DNA from: Burkholderiaceae bacterium
Lineage (GTDB): Bacteria; Pseudomonadota; Gammaproteobacteria; Burkholderiales; Burkholderiaceae_C
Assembly (NCBI GenBank): GCA_913776825.1
Contig: CAJYPV010000013.1
Span: 62,001 to 126,000 of the forward strand
DNA length: 64,000 bases
Direction: 5' to 3'
This document shows, one piece after another, positions 36,720 to 45,504 of this stretch; position 1 is the first letter of the stretch; the number at the start of each line of letters is the position of its first letter. The notes beneath the pieces are model-generated. The model made no database searches, was not told the origin of the DNA, and saw only the letters and a list, made by a program, of their open reading frames with translations. Made by a program: the position numbers and the translations under genes.

Positions 36720-37118
36720 TTGATCGATCACCTCGACCACCTGGTCCTGACCACCGCCGACGAGGCCGCCTGCATCCGGTTCTACACCGAGGTGTTGGGC
36801 ATGCAACTGGAGCGCTTCGTGGGCGGCACGCCGCCCGTGACCCGGCAGGCGTTCAAGTTTGGCCAGCAGAAGATCAACCTGCATGTGAAGGGCCGCGAGT
36901 TCGAGCCCAAAGCCCACACCCCGGTGCCGGGCGCGCTGGACCTGTGCTTCCTGACCTCGATCCCGCTCGACCAGGTGATCGAGCGCCTTCAGGCCGCGCA
37001 GGTGCCGATCGTGGAGGGCCCGGTGCTGCGCACGGGTGCGACCGGCAAGATCCGGTCGGTGTACGTGCGGGACCCTGATCTCAACCTCATCGAACTGTCG
37101 GAGCCGGCCGCCGGATGA
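36720..37118 (+). CDS. VOC family (glyoxalase/dioxygenase-fold) protein
   Basis: The 132-residue protein carries the paired beta-alpha-beta-beta-beta modules: IDHLDHLVLTTADEAACIRFYTE, then INLHVKGREFEPKAHTPVPGALDLCF, then SVYVRDPDLNLIELSE. Potential metal ligands (His of DHL, His of NLHV, Glu of LIELSE) are present. It may be a metal enzyme acting on a small molecule; substrate unknown. The start is a TTG at 36720, supported by GAGGAG at 36707-36712; no ATG is well placed. Confidence 0.8.
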   Translation: MIDHLDHLVLTTADEAACIRFYTEVLGMQLERFVGGTPPVTRQAFKFGQQKINLHVKGREFEPKAHTPVPGALDLCFLTSIPLDQVIERLQAAQVPIVEGPVLRTGATGKIRSVYVRDPDLNLIELSEPAAG

Positions 37119-37250
37119 TGGCGTGGCGCGCTGGTCGCCGAGGCATGCGATGGGTCGGGCGAAGCGTCGATCGATGCGTTGATCGATCCAGGCGCTGCCG
37201 GCGTTCGGTGCAGCCAGCCACTGACGCTCACCACCGCATGCGGCCAGCCG

Positions 37251-37715
37251 TCATCGTGGCGCGCTGAACGCGACGTTGGACATCGTCGCCATCATGACGG
37301 CGGCGGTCGCGGTCCAGGGGAGGCCGACCCGCGCTTCGGCCAGCAGGCGGGAGGGCGAGGCGTGGTCCTCGCCGAGCGGCAGGATGGTCAAGTGCTCGTC
37401 GGCGCGGGCGAGCTCGATTTCTTCCTCGGTCAGGCCTTGAAAGATCGGGGCGAAGCCGCGCTCGATCGCATCCAGCGCCGCCTCGGTGGCGCGACGCCAG
37501 CGCTTGACGGCGGCGCAGTCGCTGCGGGTGGCGGTGTCCGGAATGGGCCAGCGCGGATCCCCGCCGGTGATCGCGGTGCAGGCCGCATGCGCATCGACCA
37601 CGCCCTGCGGCCCGCCGAGTCGGGCGTCCAGCACCTGCATCGCAATCGTGCGCGCCAGGTCCCGTTCGTGATACGGGACCATGACCCGCTCCAGAATGAC
37701 TTCGTAACGTCGCAT
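37251..37715 (-). CDS. unrecognised 154-residue protein
   Basis: Starts MRRYEVILERVMVPYHERDL with AGAGGA just upstream. It is soluble and mostly helical, with an acidic segment LTEEEIELARADEH and a hydrophobic C-terminus AVMMATMSNVAF. I do not recognise the family. A LexA-like element lies 45-60 bp upstream of the start, which would fit damage-inducible expression. It is convergent with the VOC gene. Confidence 0.5.
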   Translation of the reverse strand: MRRYEVILERVMVPYHERDLARTIAMQVLDARLGGPQGVVDAHAACTAITGGDPRWPIPDTATRSDCAAVKRWRRATEAALDAIERGFAPIFQGLTEEEIELARADEHLTILPLGEDHASPSRLLAEARVGLPWTATAAVMMATMSNVAFSAPR

Positions 37716-37759
37716 GGCGTCCTCTCTGAGCTTCTTGCTGTGTGTGGGGAGCAAGAATA

Positions 37760-37775
37760 CTGGATGGACATACAG
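37760..37775. promoter_or_regulatory. LexA-box-like sequence
   Basis: On the minus strand the sequence is CTGTATGTCCATCCAG, one mismatch from the CTGT-N8-ACAG pattern of proteobacterial LexA boxes and extended by a flanking A and T. It lies upstream of the gene starting at 37715. Confidence 0.35.
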
Positions 37776-37937
37776 TGCGACAAGGCAGCTCGTCGGCAAG
37801 CTAGGGGGTGCTGCCATGGGGTGTCAGGAGGGGAAGTCCGGGCTCGATTTGTACAAATCAGGCGGACAGATCCGGCGGGCAGACCCTGACGTAGCGCCGG
37901 TCGTAGCGCCGGTCTCGGCGGGCGCCGTAGAAGCGGC

Positions 37938-38435
37938 TCAGCCGCCGCTGGCCGACAGCTTCTTCCGAATCATCCGCATCACTGCCCCCAGCACCGGCAC
38001 ATCCTCATAGAGCTGCCGCGCCGGATCCCAATGGTCGTGGTGCAGCGTCACCTGGCCCTGCTCGTTGAAGACCAGCCGGCTCATGCCGTGGATGCGGTTC
38101 GCCTTGCCGCTGGCGCCCGGGCTGCGGAAGTGCAGGTCCCAGAGCAGGAAGCCGCTGCAACCCTGCACCGCGCCCTCCAGCACATCGAAGCGGGGCTGCT
38201 GCACCGTGGCGTACATGTGCTCGAAGATCCGCCGGATGGCGGCGTGGCCGGTGACATCGTTGAAGGGATCGATGAAACGGGCGTCCGGCGCAAAGAGCGC
38301 ATCCAGCGAGCTCAGCGTGGCGGGGCTCAACTGCTCGTAGGTGCGGATCACCCGCGTCAGTCGGTCGTCGGAGCAGATGCGGGTGGCGTGAGCGCTCATG
38401 CCGCGATCTTCACCCAATTCATTCAGAACGCCCAT
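37938..38435 (-). CDS. SnoaL-like / nuclear transport factor 2-fold protein
   Basis: The 165-residue protein contains YEQLSPATLSSLDALFAPDARFIDPFNDVTGHAAIRRIFEHMYATV, the usual start of an SnoaL-like polyketide-cyclase/NTF2 domain, then VTLHHDHWDPARQLYEDVPVLGAVMRMIRK. It is last in the lipid-modification operon, 14 nt after the SDR gene. A shorter start at 38399 (MSAHATRIC) is possible. Often annotated DUF2358-like; substrate unknown. Confidence 0.75.
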   Translation of the reverse strand: MGVLNELGEDRGMSAHATRICSDDRLTRVIRTYEQLSPATLSSLDALFAPDARFIDPFNDVTGHAAIRRIFEHMYATVQQPRFDVLEGAVQGCSGFLLWDLHFRSPGASGKANRIHGMSRLVFNEQGQVTLHHDHWDPARQLYEDVPVLGAVMRMIRKKLSASGG

Positions 38436-38449
38436 GCAGCGCTTTCAGA

Positions 38450-39223
38450 TCAGAGGCCCGTGGCCCGGTGCACCGCACGGACATACAGGCCGTGTGGCAG
38501 GAGTCGCAGCAGCTTCAGCCAGATGCTGAAGCGCCACGGGAAATGGATGTCGAACTTGCCACGGCGCCAGCCGGTCAGGATGTGGTCCGCGGCGAGGTCC
38601 GGCGTCAGCAGGGCCGGCATCGGGAACTCATTGCCGGCCGTCAGCGGCGTGTCCACGAAGCCGGGATTGATCATCGACACGCCAATGCCCGCCGGACGCA
38701 GATCCAGGAACAGGGTCTCGGCCAGATACTGCATCGCCGCCTTGCTCGTGCCGTAGGCCAGCGCCTGTGGCAGACCCCGGTAACCGGCCACGCTCGAGAC
38801 CAGACTCACATGACCGCGCCCCTGGCTCAGCAGCACCGGCAGCAGCACTTCGAGCATCGAGACCGCGCCCATCAGATTCACTTCGATGTGCTGGCGCATC
38901 ACCGCCGTGCTGAACTGCGGCGCCCGCATCGGTTGATAAACGCCGGCGCAGTACATCGCCAGATCGATGCCGCCGTGCTGCGCCAGGATCTGGCGCAGTG
39001 CCTGGGGCAGGGCGTCGGCATCGCTCACATCGAGCGGCAGCGCCAGGCTGCCGGGATGCTCGCGGACAAACTGATGCAGGGCCGGCGCCTTGCGGGCGGA
39101 GACGATCACCTGCGCGCCACGCGCATGCAGTTGCGCCGCCGTGGCCCGCCCGATGCCGGTCGAGGCGCCGATGATCCAGACGACTTTGCCGGTCCAGTCG
39201 GTGATGGGAGGATTCGCGCTCAT
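38450..39223 (-). CDS. short-chain dehydrogenase/reductase
   Basis: The 257-residue Rossmann protein has GASTGIGRATA (cofactor glycines), DLAMYCAG (NNAG-like) and the catalytic S-Y-K set SLVSSVAGY and YGTSKAAMQ. Tail helices are amphipathic and hydrophobic (SIWLKLLRLLPHGLY), suggesting membrane contact. Within the operon it would act on a lipid carbonyl or alcohol; this is inferred from context only. Confidence 0.88.
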   Translation of the reverse strand: MSANPPITDWTGKVVWIIGASTGIGRATAAQLHARGAQVIVSARKAPALHQFVREHPGSLALPLDVSDADALPQALRQILAQHGGIDLAMYCAGVYQPMRAPQFSTAVMRQHIEVNLMGAVSMLEVLLPVLLSQGRGHVSLVSSVAGYRGLPQALAYGTSKAAMQYLAETLFLDLRPAGIGVSMINPGFVDTPLTAGNEFPMPALLTPDLAADHILTGWRRGKFDIHFPWRFSIWLKLLRLLPHGLYVRAVHRATGL

Positions 39224-39283
39224 GGCTGGAGGACTTCCAAAACGGCGGTTGGCGGAAACGGTTGAGCGCGCGGCAGGCGCCGC

Positions 39284-39982
39284 TCAGGTCCGGGGCACAT
39301 GGCGGAAGGACAGCAGCACCTCACCCACCCGCACGCCCAGCTTGCTCATCACCGCCTTGTTGAGCAGGGTCTCGTCGTCGATCAGGACCATCCAGTCATC
39401 GAAGTCCAGCTCGTAGATCGAATCACCCACCGGCACCTTGAGCGCGTAGCGCCAGTTGAACGCCGGCCCGTTGGAGCCGCCGTTCGCCGTGCCGACGACA
39501 TCGTCCGCCGTGCCGGTGTAGCGCCCGTTGGCCTCGCGACGCACCCGCCACACACGGTGCTGACGCTCACCGTCGTCATAGACGAAGGATTCATCCAGCA
39601 CGCCGGTGGTCTCGGGGCCATCGGTCCATTGGCAGTCCATCGTCACCACCATGCGGCGCGTGACCTTGCCGGCCCGGTTGAGCACCATGCCGTGGGCCAT
39701 CAGCCGGCCGTCGAAATAGCGGCGGAAGTCGAAGGTGGGCTTTTGACCCGCGAAGTCCGACAGGTCCGCGCCCGCGCAGCCGCTGAGCAGCGGGCCGGCC
39801 AGGCCGGCCGCGCCCAAGGCCAGCAGGCCGCCGCCGAAGCGCCTGCGCGAGGCCAGGGAGGTGTGGCCGATCGCGTGGTTCAGCGCCGGATTCGCAGCGC
39901 CGAGCGCGGTCACCGACGAGGCGTCCCGAGGGCCATGCCCCGCATCGTGACGGATCGACAAGAGGGAATGAACAGCCTTCAT
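39284..39982 (-). CDS. DUF3833 lipoprotein
   Basis: The 232-residue protein has a lipobox LLSGC after a hydrophobic segment (GGGLLALGAAGLAGP); SRRRF before it resembles a twin-arginine start. The mature part, including FDFRRYFDGRLMAHGMVLNRAGKVTRRMVV and YELDFDDWMVLIDDETLLNKAVMSKLGVRVGEV, is typical of DUF3833. It is probably membrane anchored and faces the periplasm. The start overlaps the MFS gene by 4 nt, but an internal start nearer the signal is possible. Confidence 0.8.
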   Translation of the reverse strand: MKAVHSLLSIRHDAGHGPRDASSVTALGAANPALNHAIGHTSLASRRRFGGGLLALGAAGLAGPLLSGCAGADLSDFAGQKPTFDFRRYFDGRLMAHGMVLNRAGKVTRRMVVTMDCQWTDGPETTGVLDESFVYDDGERQHRVWRVRREANGRYTGTADDVVGTANGGSNGPAFNWRYALKVPVGDSIYELDFDDWMVLIDDETLLNKAVMSKLGVRVGEVLLSFRHVPRT

Positions 39983-41289
39983 GAAACTTCCTTCACCAGT
40001 TCGCTCCGCCAGGTCGCCAGGGCGGCGACGGCCAGGAGCTTGAGCAGACAGGGAACCAGGACATATGCCAGGCTGAGCGCTTGCAGCGCGCCGTCATCGC
40101 GTCGGCCCGGCGCATAACCGGCGGCGGCCAGCAACGGCAGCGCCAGACCGGCGGCCAGTCCCAGATTGAGCTTGGTCGCGGCCGTCCACCAGCCGGCATA
40201 GGTGGCCGCCTGATCGGTGCGTCCGTCACGCTGCAGCAATCCGGTCAACAGGGCCGTGGGCGCGGCCAGATCCGCGCCGAGCGCCGCACCCGTGGCCAGA
40301 CAGATCAGCAGAAATCCGGTGCGATCACCCGTGCCCAGCGCCAGCGCCGCGCCGAAGGCCAGCACCGACGCCAGCATGCCGCCCGCCCAGGCCCGCACCA
40401 GACCCACACGTCGGATCACCTGCATCCACAGCGGCAGCGACAGCACCGCCGCCAGGCAATAGCCGCCGAGGAACAGCGGCATCGCGTCGGTGGCCTGCAA
40501 GCGGTCCTGCACGAAGAAGGTCAGCAAGGTCGCCGCCACCGCATTGCCGATGCCATTGGCCATGTAGACCGCGAGCAGCGCCCGGAACCGGCCGTGCTGC
40601 CACGGACCGCGCCAGTCGTCGGCCAGCGGATGGGATGCGGTCGAGGCCGCCGATCGGCCCACCGGCGCATCGGTCGACACGGATGGAAACGGCACCCGCC
40701 ACAACAGGCCGACGCCCACCGCCAGCGTGACCGCCAGCACCGCCGCCGCCACGCCCAATCCCAGCAAGGTGGGCAGCACGCCAGCCAGCAGCAGGCCGCC
40801 CAATCCAAATCCTTCCCGCCACGCGGCCACCCGCGTGCGCTGCGCCTCATCACCGCCCAGCCGCGTGCCCCAGGCCTGATGCAGCACTGACAAGGTGCTG
40901 TAGCCGATGTAGACCAGCAGCAGATGCATCCCCAGCCACACCCAGAGCGCCAGGGGCGTCGCGGCCGTGGCGTCGACGGCCGCCGCGGGCGCGCCGAAGG
41001 GCGCGAAGAACAGCGCGACGAAGCCGCCCCCGATCGCCACCGCGGCGGCGATGGCGACGGTCAGCAGCCGACGGCGCGGGCCGCTCAGCGCGCGGTCGAT
41101 CCGTTGGCCGATCCAGGGATCGAGGACCGTGTCCAGCAAGCGCGCGATCAGCAGCACCGCGCCCAGCGTGCCCAGCGACACGCCATGCTGCTGCGCATAG
41201 TGCGGCGGCAGAGCGATGGTCATCGGCAAGGCCAGGAAGGCAAGCGGCAGCCCGAGCGCGCCGTAGCGCAGGCCCTGCGCCGTGTTCAT
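39979..41289 (-). CDS. MFS transporter (GPH-like)
   Basis: The 436-residue protein has about 12 membrane helices and the GPH/MFS signature LLIARLLDTVLDPWIGQRIDR near residue 50, with a second-half counterpart QVIRRVGLVRAWAGG. In this operon type it may move a lipid or its precursor; the cargo is unknown. The ATG at 41289 overlaps the preceding gene by 4 nt. Confidence 0.85.
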   Translation of the reverse strand: MNTAQGLRYGALGLPLAFLALPMTIALPPHYAQQHGVSLGTLGAVLLIARLLDTVLDPWIGQRIDRALSGPRRRLLTVAIAAAVAIGGGFVALFFAPFGAPAAAVDATAATPLALWVWLGMHLLLVYIGYSTLSVLHQAWGTRLGGDEAQRTRVAAWREGFGLGGLLLAGVLPTLLGLGVAAAVLAVTLAVGVGLLWRVPFPSVSTDAPVGRSAASTASHPLADDWRGPWQHGRFRALLAVYMANGIGNAVAATLLTFFVQDRLQATDAMPLFLGGYCLAAVLSLPLWMQVIRRVGLVRAWAGGMLASVLAFGAALALGTGDRTGFLLICLATGAALGADLAAPTALLTGLLQRDGRTDQAATYAGWWTAATKLNLGLAAGLALPLLAAAGYAPGRRDDGALQALSLAYVLVPCLLKLLAVAALATWRSELVKEVS

Positions 41290-41939
41290 GGCCGCGCTTT
41301 CGCGGCCGGTCCCAGCAGGGCCTCCCGCAGCGACGTGGCCGAGGTGGTCGGCAACAGCCAGATGCCGAAGAAGCGGCGCGCGAATTCGGGATCGTCCAAG
41401 GTCGCGGTGGGGCGGCCGTTGTGAAGGAAGCGCACCTGGCCGCGACCATCGCTCAAGCCGACGAGCCGGTCGCCGTCCACGACATTGGGGAAGGCGGCGC
41501 GCATCGCGGCCAGCCAGCGGGTCGCGTCGGCCTCGGCGACCGCGCCTTGTCGACGCATCTCCACCAGCGATCGCTCGGCAATCGCGAGGCCGTCCAGGCT
41601 GCGGGCATAGCGCAGCTCCAGCGCCAGGGGCTGCTGCATCCAGCGGGCGGGGTCGCCGTCCGCGCTCATCCACAAGCGCGCGTCATAGACCTTGAACCCG
41701 AAATAGCGGAACGGCCCCTGGCCGACCAGCCGGGCCGACGGCCACGCCTGGCTGATCTCCGCCGGCGCTGCCGGGCCCGCCTCGCCGGTGCGACCGGCTG
41801 AGCCGGGCGACGCGGTATTGGCGGGCAGGGCGGCCGGCGTCACCGCCGGACTGGCGACCGACGGCGCTGCCACCACCTGGGCGGTACCGAGCGCCCACGC
41901 CGTGGCGCCCAGCAGCAGCAACGGCGCGAGCGGCTTCAT
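41286..41939 (-). CDS. exported chalcone-isomerase-like protein
   Basis: The 217-residue protein starts MKPLAPLLLLGATAWALGTA (signal peptide), then an Ala/Pro linker, then a chalcone-isomerase-like domain beginning RLVGQGPFRYFGFKVYDARLW and including SLVEMRRQGAVAEADATRWLAAM and FARRFFGIWLLP. Such bacterial members may bind fatty acids rather than isomerise flavonoids. It overlaps cfa and the MFS gene by 4 nt each. Confidence 0.82.
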   Translation of the reverse strand: MKPLAPLLLLGATAWALGTAQVVAAPSVASPAVTPAALPANTASPGSAGRTGEAGPAAPAEISQAWPSARLVGQGPFRYFGFKVYDARLWMSADGDPARWMQQPLALELRYARSLDGLAIAERSLVEMRRQGAVAEADATRWLAAMRAAFPNVVDGDRLVGLSDGRGQVRFLHNGRPTATLDDPEFARRFFGIWLLPTTSATSLREALLGPAAKARP

Positions 41940-43192
41940 GCGGGTGCTCCGTCGCGGCGCAGGGTGAACTGCACCACATCGGTATTGCCCAGCGCGAACG
42001 CGGCTTCGCAATACGCCAGATAGAACAGCCAGGTGCGCTGGAACTTCAGATCGAAGCCTTGACGCTCGACCTCCGGCAGGCAGGCAAGGAAGCGCTCGCG
42101 CCAATGGCAGAGGGTGCGCGCATAGTCCTGGCCGAAGGCGAAGCGACGCTCCACCTCGAAGCCATGCCGACGGGCCAGCGCTTCGAACACCGAGACGCTG
42201 GGCAGCAGGCCGCCCGGGAAGATGTACTGCTGGATGAAGTCGGTGGAGCGCACATAGCGATCGAACAGGTCGTCGCGGATGGTGATGCTCTGGATGCAGG
42301 CGCGGCCGCCGGGCTGCAGGCATTGGCGCAGGGTGCGGAAATAGTCGTCCCAGTATTCGCGGCCGACGGCTTCGAACATCTCGATCGAGACAATCGCGTC
42401 ATACGGCTGATGGCCGGGCTGGGCGGCGATGTCGCGGTAGTCCTGCAAGCGCAGATCGCAGCGATTGCCGACGCCCGCGCTCTCCACCCGCAGACGCGCC
42501 CAGCTCAACTGAGCCGGCGACAGCGTCACGCCGGTGACTGATGCGCCGAAGTCGCGCGCGGCGGTCTCGGCCATCGCGCCCCAGCCGCAGCCGATCTCCA
42601 GCACCCGATGACCGCGCTGCACGCCGGCCTCGCTGAGCGCGCGGCGCATCTTGGCGTGCTGCGCCTGCACCAGGTCGCCCTCCAGGTTGCCTTCGAACCA
42701 GGCGCTGGAATAGCTCATGGTCGGGTCCAGCCACAGGCTGTAGAAGGCATTGCCGAGGTCGTAATGCGCATGGATGTTGCGCGCGCTGCCGGCCCGCGTG
42801 TTGCGGTTCAGCGCATGACGGATCAGCCCGCTCAGCCGGCCCCACCAGGCGCCGTAGACCACCCGCTCCAGGGCCTCGCGATTGGCCAGCATCAGGCTGA
42901 GCAGCGCGGTCAGGTCCGGGGTTTCCCAGTGGCCGGCGATGAAGTCTTCAGCGAAGCCGATGTCGCCACGGCGCAGGGCGCGCGAGAACACACGCCAGTC
43001 ATGGACCACCATGGCGGCCCGACGCGGACCACTGCCCAGACGATGCTGCTGGGCATCCGGCGTGCGCAACTCCAGCACGCCCTCGGTCAGTCCGCCAAGC
43101 AGGCGCAGGACCTGGCGGGCGGCCAGCGGCGCGCGGCGGATGGGGGCCGCAGGACGGGCCGACAAGGAGGTCATTGGTTCGGACATGCTCAT
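41936..43192 (-). CDS. cyclopropane-fatty-acyl-phospholipid synthase-like methyltransferase
   Basis: The 418-residue S-adenosylmethionine enzyme modifies unsaturated acyl chains of membrane phospholipids. It has AHYDLGNAFYSLWLDPTMSYSSAWF (family signature), LEIGCGWGAMAETAARDFG (SAM-binding glycines), IVSIEMFEAVGREYW (conserved Glu) and a C-terminal FQRTWLFYLAYCEAAF. The cluster, rather than this protein alone, suggests a branched or furan fatty acid product. The start at 43192 overlaps the DUF1365 gene (ATGA). Confidence 0.88.
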   Translation of the reverse strand: MSMSEPMTSLSARPAAPIRRAPLAARQVLRLLGGLTEGVLELRTPDAQQHRLGSGPRRAAMVVHDWRVFSRALRRGDIGFAEDFIAGHWETPDLTALLSLMLANREALERVVYGAWWGRLSGLIRHALNRNTRAGSARNIHAHYDLGNAFYSLWLDPTMSYSSAWFEGNLEGDLVQAQHAKMRRALSEAGVQRGHRVLEIGCGWGAMAETAARDFGASVTGVTLSPAQLSWARLRVESAGVGNRCDLRLQDYRDIAAQPGHQPYDAIVSIEMFEAVGREYWDDYFRTLRQCLQPGGRACIQSITIRDDLFDRYVRSTDFIQQYIFPGGLLPSVSVFEALARRHGFEVERRFAFGQDYARTLCHWRERFLACLPEVERQGFDLKFQRTWLFYLAYCEAAFALGNTDVVQFTLRRDGAPA

Positions 43193-44025
43193 GATCGACT
43201 GACAAATTGCGCCGGCGCGGACGGGCGCCGGTGGACCGGTACACGCCGCAGCCAGAGCCGCAGCGCATGCCAATGAATACGGAGAACCACCGCCAAGGTC
43301 ATCAGCGGCAACCCGAAGAACGCGCGACGGCGGCTGGCCGGGGTCAGCGGCGCCAGTCGGCCGCCCTGGCTGGTCTGCAGCAGCGGACCTTCGGCATCGT
43401 CGTGATCGATGCGCACCAGGCAGCGGTCCGCCTGGCGTTGAAAGCGGAAGCGATAGCGGCCCTCGACCTTGCAGAACGGCGAGACATGGAAGACCTTGGT
43501 CGCCGTCACTTCCTCGCCGCGGGCCAGCGCCGGCCCGCTCAGCAGATACGCATGTCGGTCACCGAAGGTGTTGTTGACCTCCGCCAGCACATGGGTGAGC
43601 TGGCCGTCGCGCCGGTGAATCCACCAGAAGCTCACCGGCTTGAAGGTGTGGCCGAGCACGCGGGGCAGGGTCTGCAACCAGATCTCGCCATCGCTGTCGG
43701 TCGGCGGCACGCCTTCGGACTGCAGCAATTGCTCGATCCAGGCCAGCGCGTCATCGCCGCCCTGGCCGTGGTCGCGGTCATGAAAGCTGATCAGGCCGAA
43801 GCGGTTGCGACACAGCGCCGCCTGCGGCGCGGCGCGCAACTGCCGCATCGGCAGCATCAGGAAGTAGGCGTCATAGCGGAACTCGTTGGCCGCCGGGCGC
43901 AGCCGCCGATGCCAGACCGGCCCGGTGCCGATCAGGGCCACGGGGTCGGCCACGTCACGCCTCACACCCGGCATGGCCGCGGGCGCCGCGTGATCCTTGA
44001 TCCGATCGCCGCGGGACGGGCTCAT
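43189..44025 (-). CDS. DUF1365 protein
   Basis: The 278-residue protein shows the family features VWHRRLRPAANEFRYDAYFLML, RNRFGLISFHDRDHGQG, LPRVLGHTFKPVSFWWIHR, EVNNTFGDRHAYLL and KVFHVSPFCKVEGRYRF. DUF1365 genes nearly always accompany the FAD oxidoreductase and cfa-like gene, so a joint role in lipid modification is likely; the reaction is unknown. Start at 44025 overlaps the FAD gene by 4 nt. Confidence 0.88.
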   Translation of the reverse strand: MSPSRGDRIKDHAAPAAMPGVRRDVADPVALIGTGPVWHRRLRPAANEFRYDAYFLMLPMRQLRAAPQAALCRNRFGLISFHDRDHGQGGDDALAWIEQLLQSEGVPPTDSDGEIWLQTLPRVLGHTFKPVSFWWIHRRDGQLTHVLAEVNNTFGDRHAYLLSGPALARGEEVTATKVFHVSPFCKVEGRYRFRFQRQADRCLVRIDHDDAEGPLLQTSQGGRLAPLTPASRRRAFFGLPLMTLAVVLRIHWHALRLWLRRVPVHRRPSAPAQFVSRS

Positions 44026-45347
44026 GCCGCGCCCTTCAACGGCCAACTGGTCCGCGCCAGCAGCGCTTCCGCCGCCTTCACGCCGGATTGCAGACCGTCC
44101 TCATGGAAGCCGTAGCGGGCCCAGGCGCCGCAGAACCAGCTGCGATGCTGGCCTTGCAGCTGCGGCAACTCGCGCTGGGCCTCGATAGCGGCCCGGTCGA
44201 ACACCGGATGGGCGTACTGGAAGCTGTTGATGACCGTCTCCGGGGCGGGCTCGCGCAGCGGGTTCATCGACACGATCACCGGCTTCTGCCAAGGCAGCGG
44301 CTGCAGCCTGTTGATGAGGTAATGCAGACACACGGTCGGACCGCCGGCATGCCCGGATTCGCCCGAGGCACCGGCCGCCACCGCTTCATAGTTCCAGGCC
44401 GCCCAGGCCCGCTCGCGGGTCGGGAGCAGTCGGGCATCGGTGTGCAGCACCGCCCGGTTGGATTGGTAGCGGATCGCGCCCAGCAGACGGCGTTCGTCCT
44501 CGCTGGCGCCATCGCCCAGCAGGGCCAGGGTCTGGTCGGTGTGGCAGGCGAAAACCACCTGGTCGAAATGCGAGGTCGCGTCCCGCGTCACCACTTGCGG
44601 GCCGGCGGGCAGGCGCCGCACGGCTTGCACCGGCGTGCCCAGTCGGACGTCCGGCAGGGTGGCCAGCAGGCGGTCGACATAGTGGCGCGAGCCGCCGCGC
44701 ACGGTGCGCCATTGCGGCCGGTTGGCGATGCGCAGCAGGCCATGGTTGTGGCAGAAGCGGATCAGCGTCGCGATCGGGAAGGACAGCATCTGCGCGGGTG
44801 GGCAGGACCAGATGCAGGCGACCATCGGCAACAGGTAGTCGTCGCGGAAGGCGGCGCCGAAGCCGTGTTGGAGGAGGAAATCGCCGGTGGAGATCTGCAG
44901 GGTGGCGTCCTCGCCGCGCTCGGCCAACGCAGTGGTCAGGCGATTGAAGCGCAGCAGATCGGACAGCATGCCCAGGAAGCGCGGGCTCAGCAGATTGCTG
45001 CGTTGGGCGAAGACGCCGTTCAGGTCGCTGCCCGCCCATTCCAGCGAGGGCGCGTCATGCAGGCCGTGTTCGCGACGCTGGACCGAGAACGACATGTCGG
45101 ACGTCGCGGTCTCCACGCCCAGGTCCTTGAACAACTGGATCAGGCCGGGATAGGTGTGGTCGTTGAAGACCAGGAAGCCGGTGTCCACGCCATGCTCGAT
45201 CCCATCGATCGTCACCCGCACCGTGTTCGCATGACCTCCCGCCTGCGGCAGGGCCTCGAAGACGGTGACCGCCGCGCCGGCGGCCTGCAAGGTCCTGGCG
45301 GCCGATAAACCGGCAATGCCGGCTCCGATGACTGCTATCCGCTCCAT
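44022..45347 (-). CDS. FAD-dependent amine-oxidase-fold oxidoreductase
   Basis: The 441-residue protein starts with the dinucleotide motif IAVIGAGIAGLSAARTL and has VFEALPQAGGHANTV, GVDTGFLVFNDHTYPGLIQLF, DDYLLPMVACIWSCPP and a C-terminal FCGAWARYGFHEDGLQSG that closes the FAD site. The same fold is found in desaturases and NAD(P)-binding protoporphyrinogen-like oxidases. First gene of the eight-gene operon, with a good promoter upstream. Confidence 0.88.
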   Translation of the reverse strand: MERIAVIGAGIAGLSAARTLQAAGAAVTVFEALPQAGGHANTVRVTIDGIEHGVDTGFLVFNDHTYPGLIQLFKDLGVETATSDMSFSVQRREHGLHDAPSLEWAGSDLNGVFAQRSNLLSPRFLGMLSDLLRFNRLTTALAERGEDATLQISTGDFLLQHGFGAAFRDDYLLPMVACIWSCPPAQMLSFPIATLIRFCHNHGLLRIANRPQWRTVRGGSRHYVDRLLATLPDVRLGTPVQAVRRLPAGPQVVTRDATSHFDQVVFACHTDQTLALLGDGASEDERRLLGAIRYQSNRAVLHTDARLLPTRERAWAAWNYEAVAAGASGESGHAGGPTVCLHYLINRLQPLPWQKPVIVSMNPLREPAPETVINSFQYAHPVFDRAAIEAQRELPQLQGQHRSWFCGAWARYGFHEDGLQSGVKAAEALLARTSWPLKGAA

Positions 45348-45429
45348 GTCGCCCTCTCGTGCTGTTCGAACCCGGGACTCGGTCCGGATGGGCCGGTCGA
45401 ACGGGTCAGAACTTGTTGGTCTGGCGTGA

Positions 45430-45480
45430 ATACTAGTCAGTTCACATTTAAACCGTCAAGTATAAATTTTGCACTGACGG
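45430..45480. promoter_or_regulatory. divergent promoter region with a TetR-operator-like inverted repeat
   Basis: On the minus strand TTGACG (45459-45454) and TAGTAT (45435-45430), 18 bp apart, form a promoter for the FAD-led operon. On the plus strand TATAAA (45461-45466) is a plausible -10 for the TetR gene. The inverted repeat CCGTCA-N16-TGACGG (45453-45458 and 45475-45480) overlaps both, so one bound repressor could shut off both directions. Confidence 0.6.
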
Positions 45481-45504
45481 GTCTGATCCACTAAGATTCG
45501 GTTC

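Noticed and set aside
45361..45385. GTTCGAACCC resembling a tRNA T-loop
   Set aside because: No acceptor, D or anticodon stem can be folded around it.
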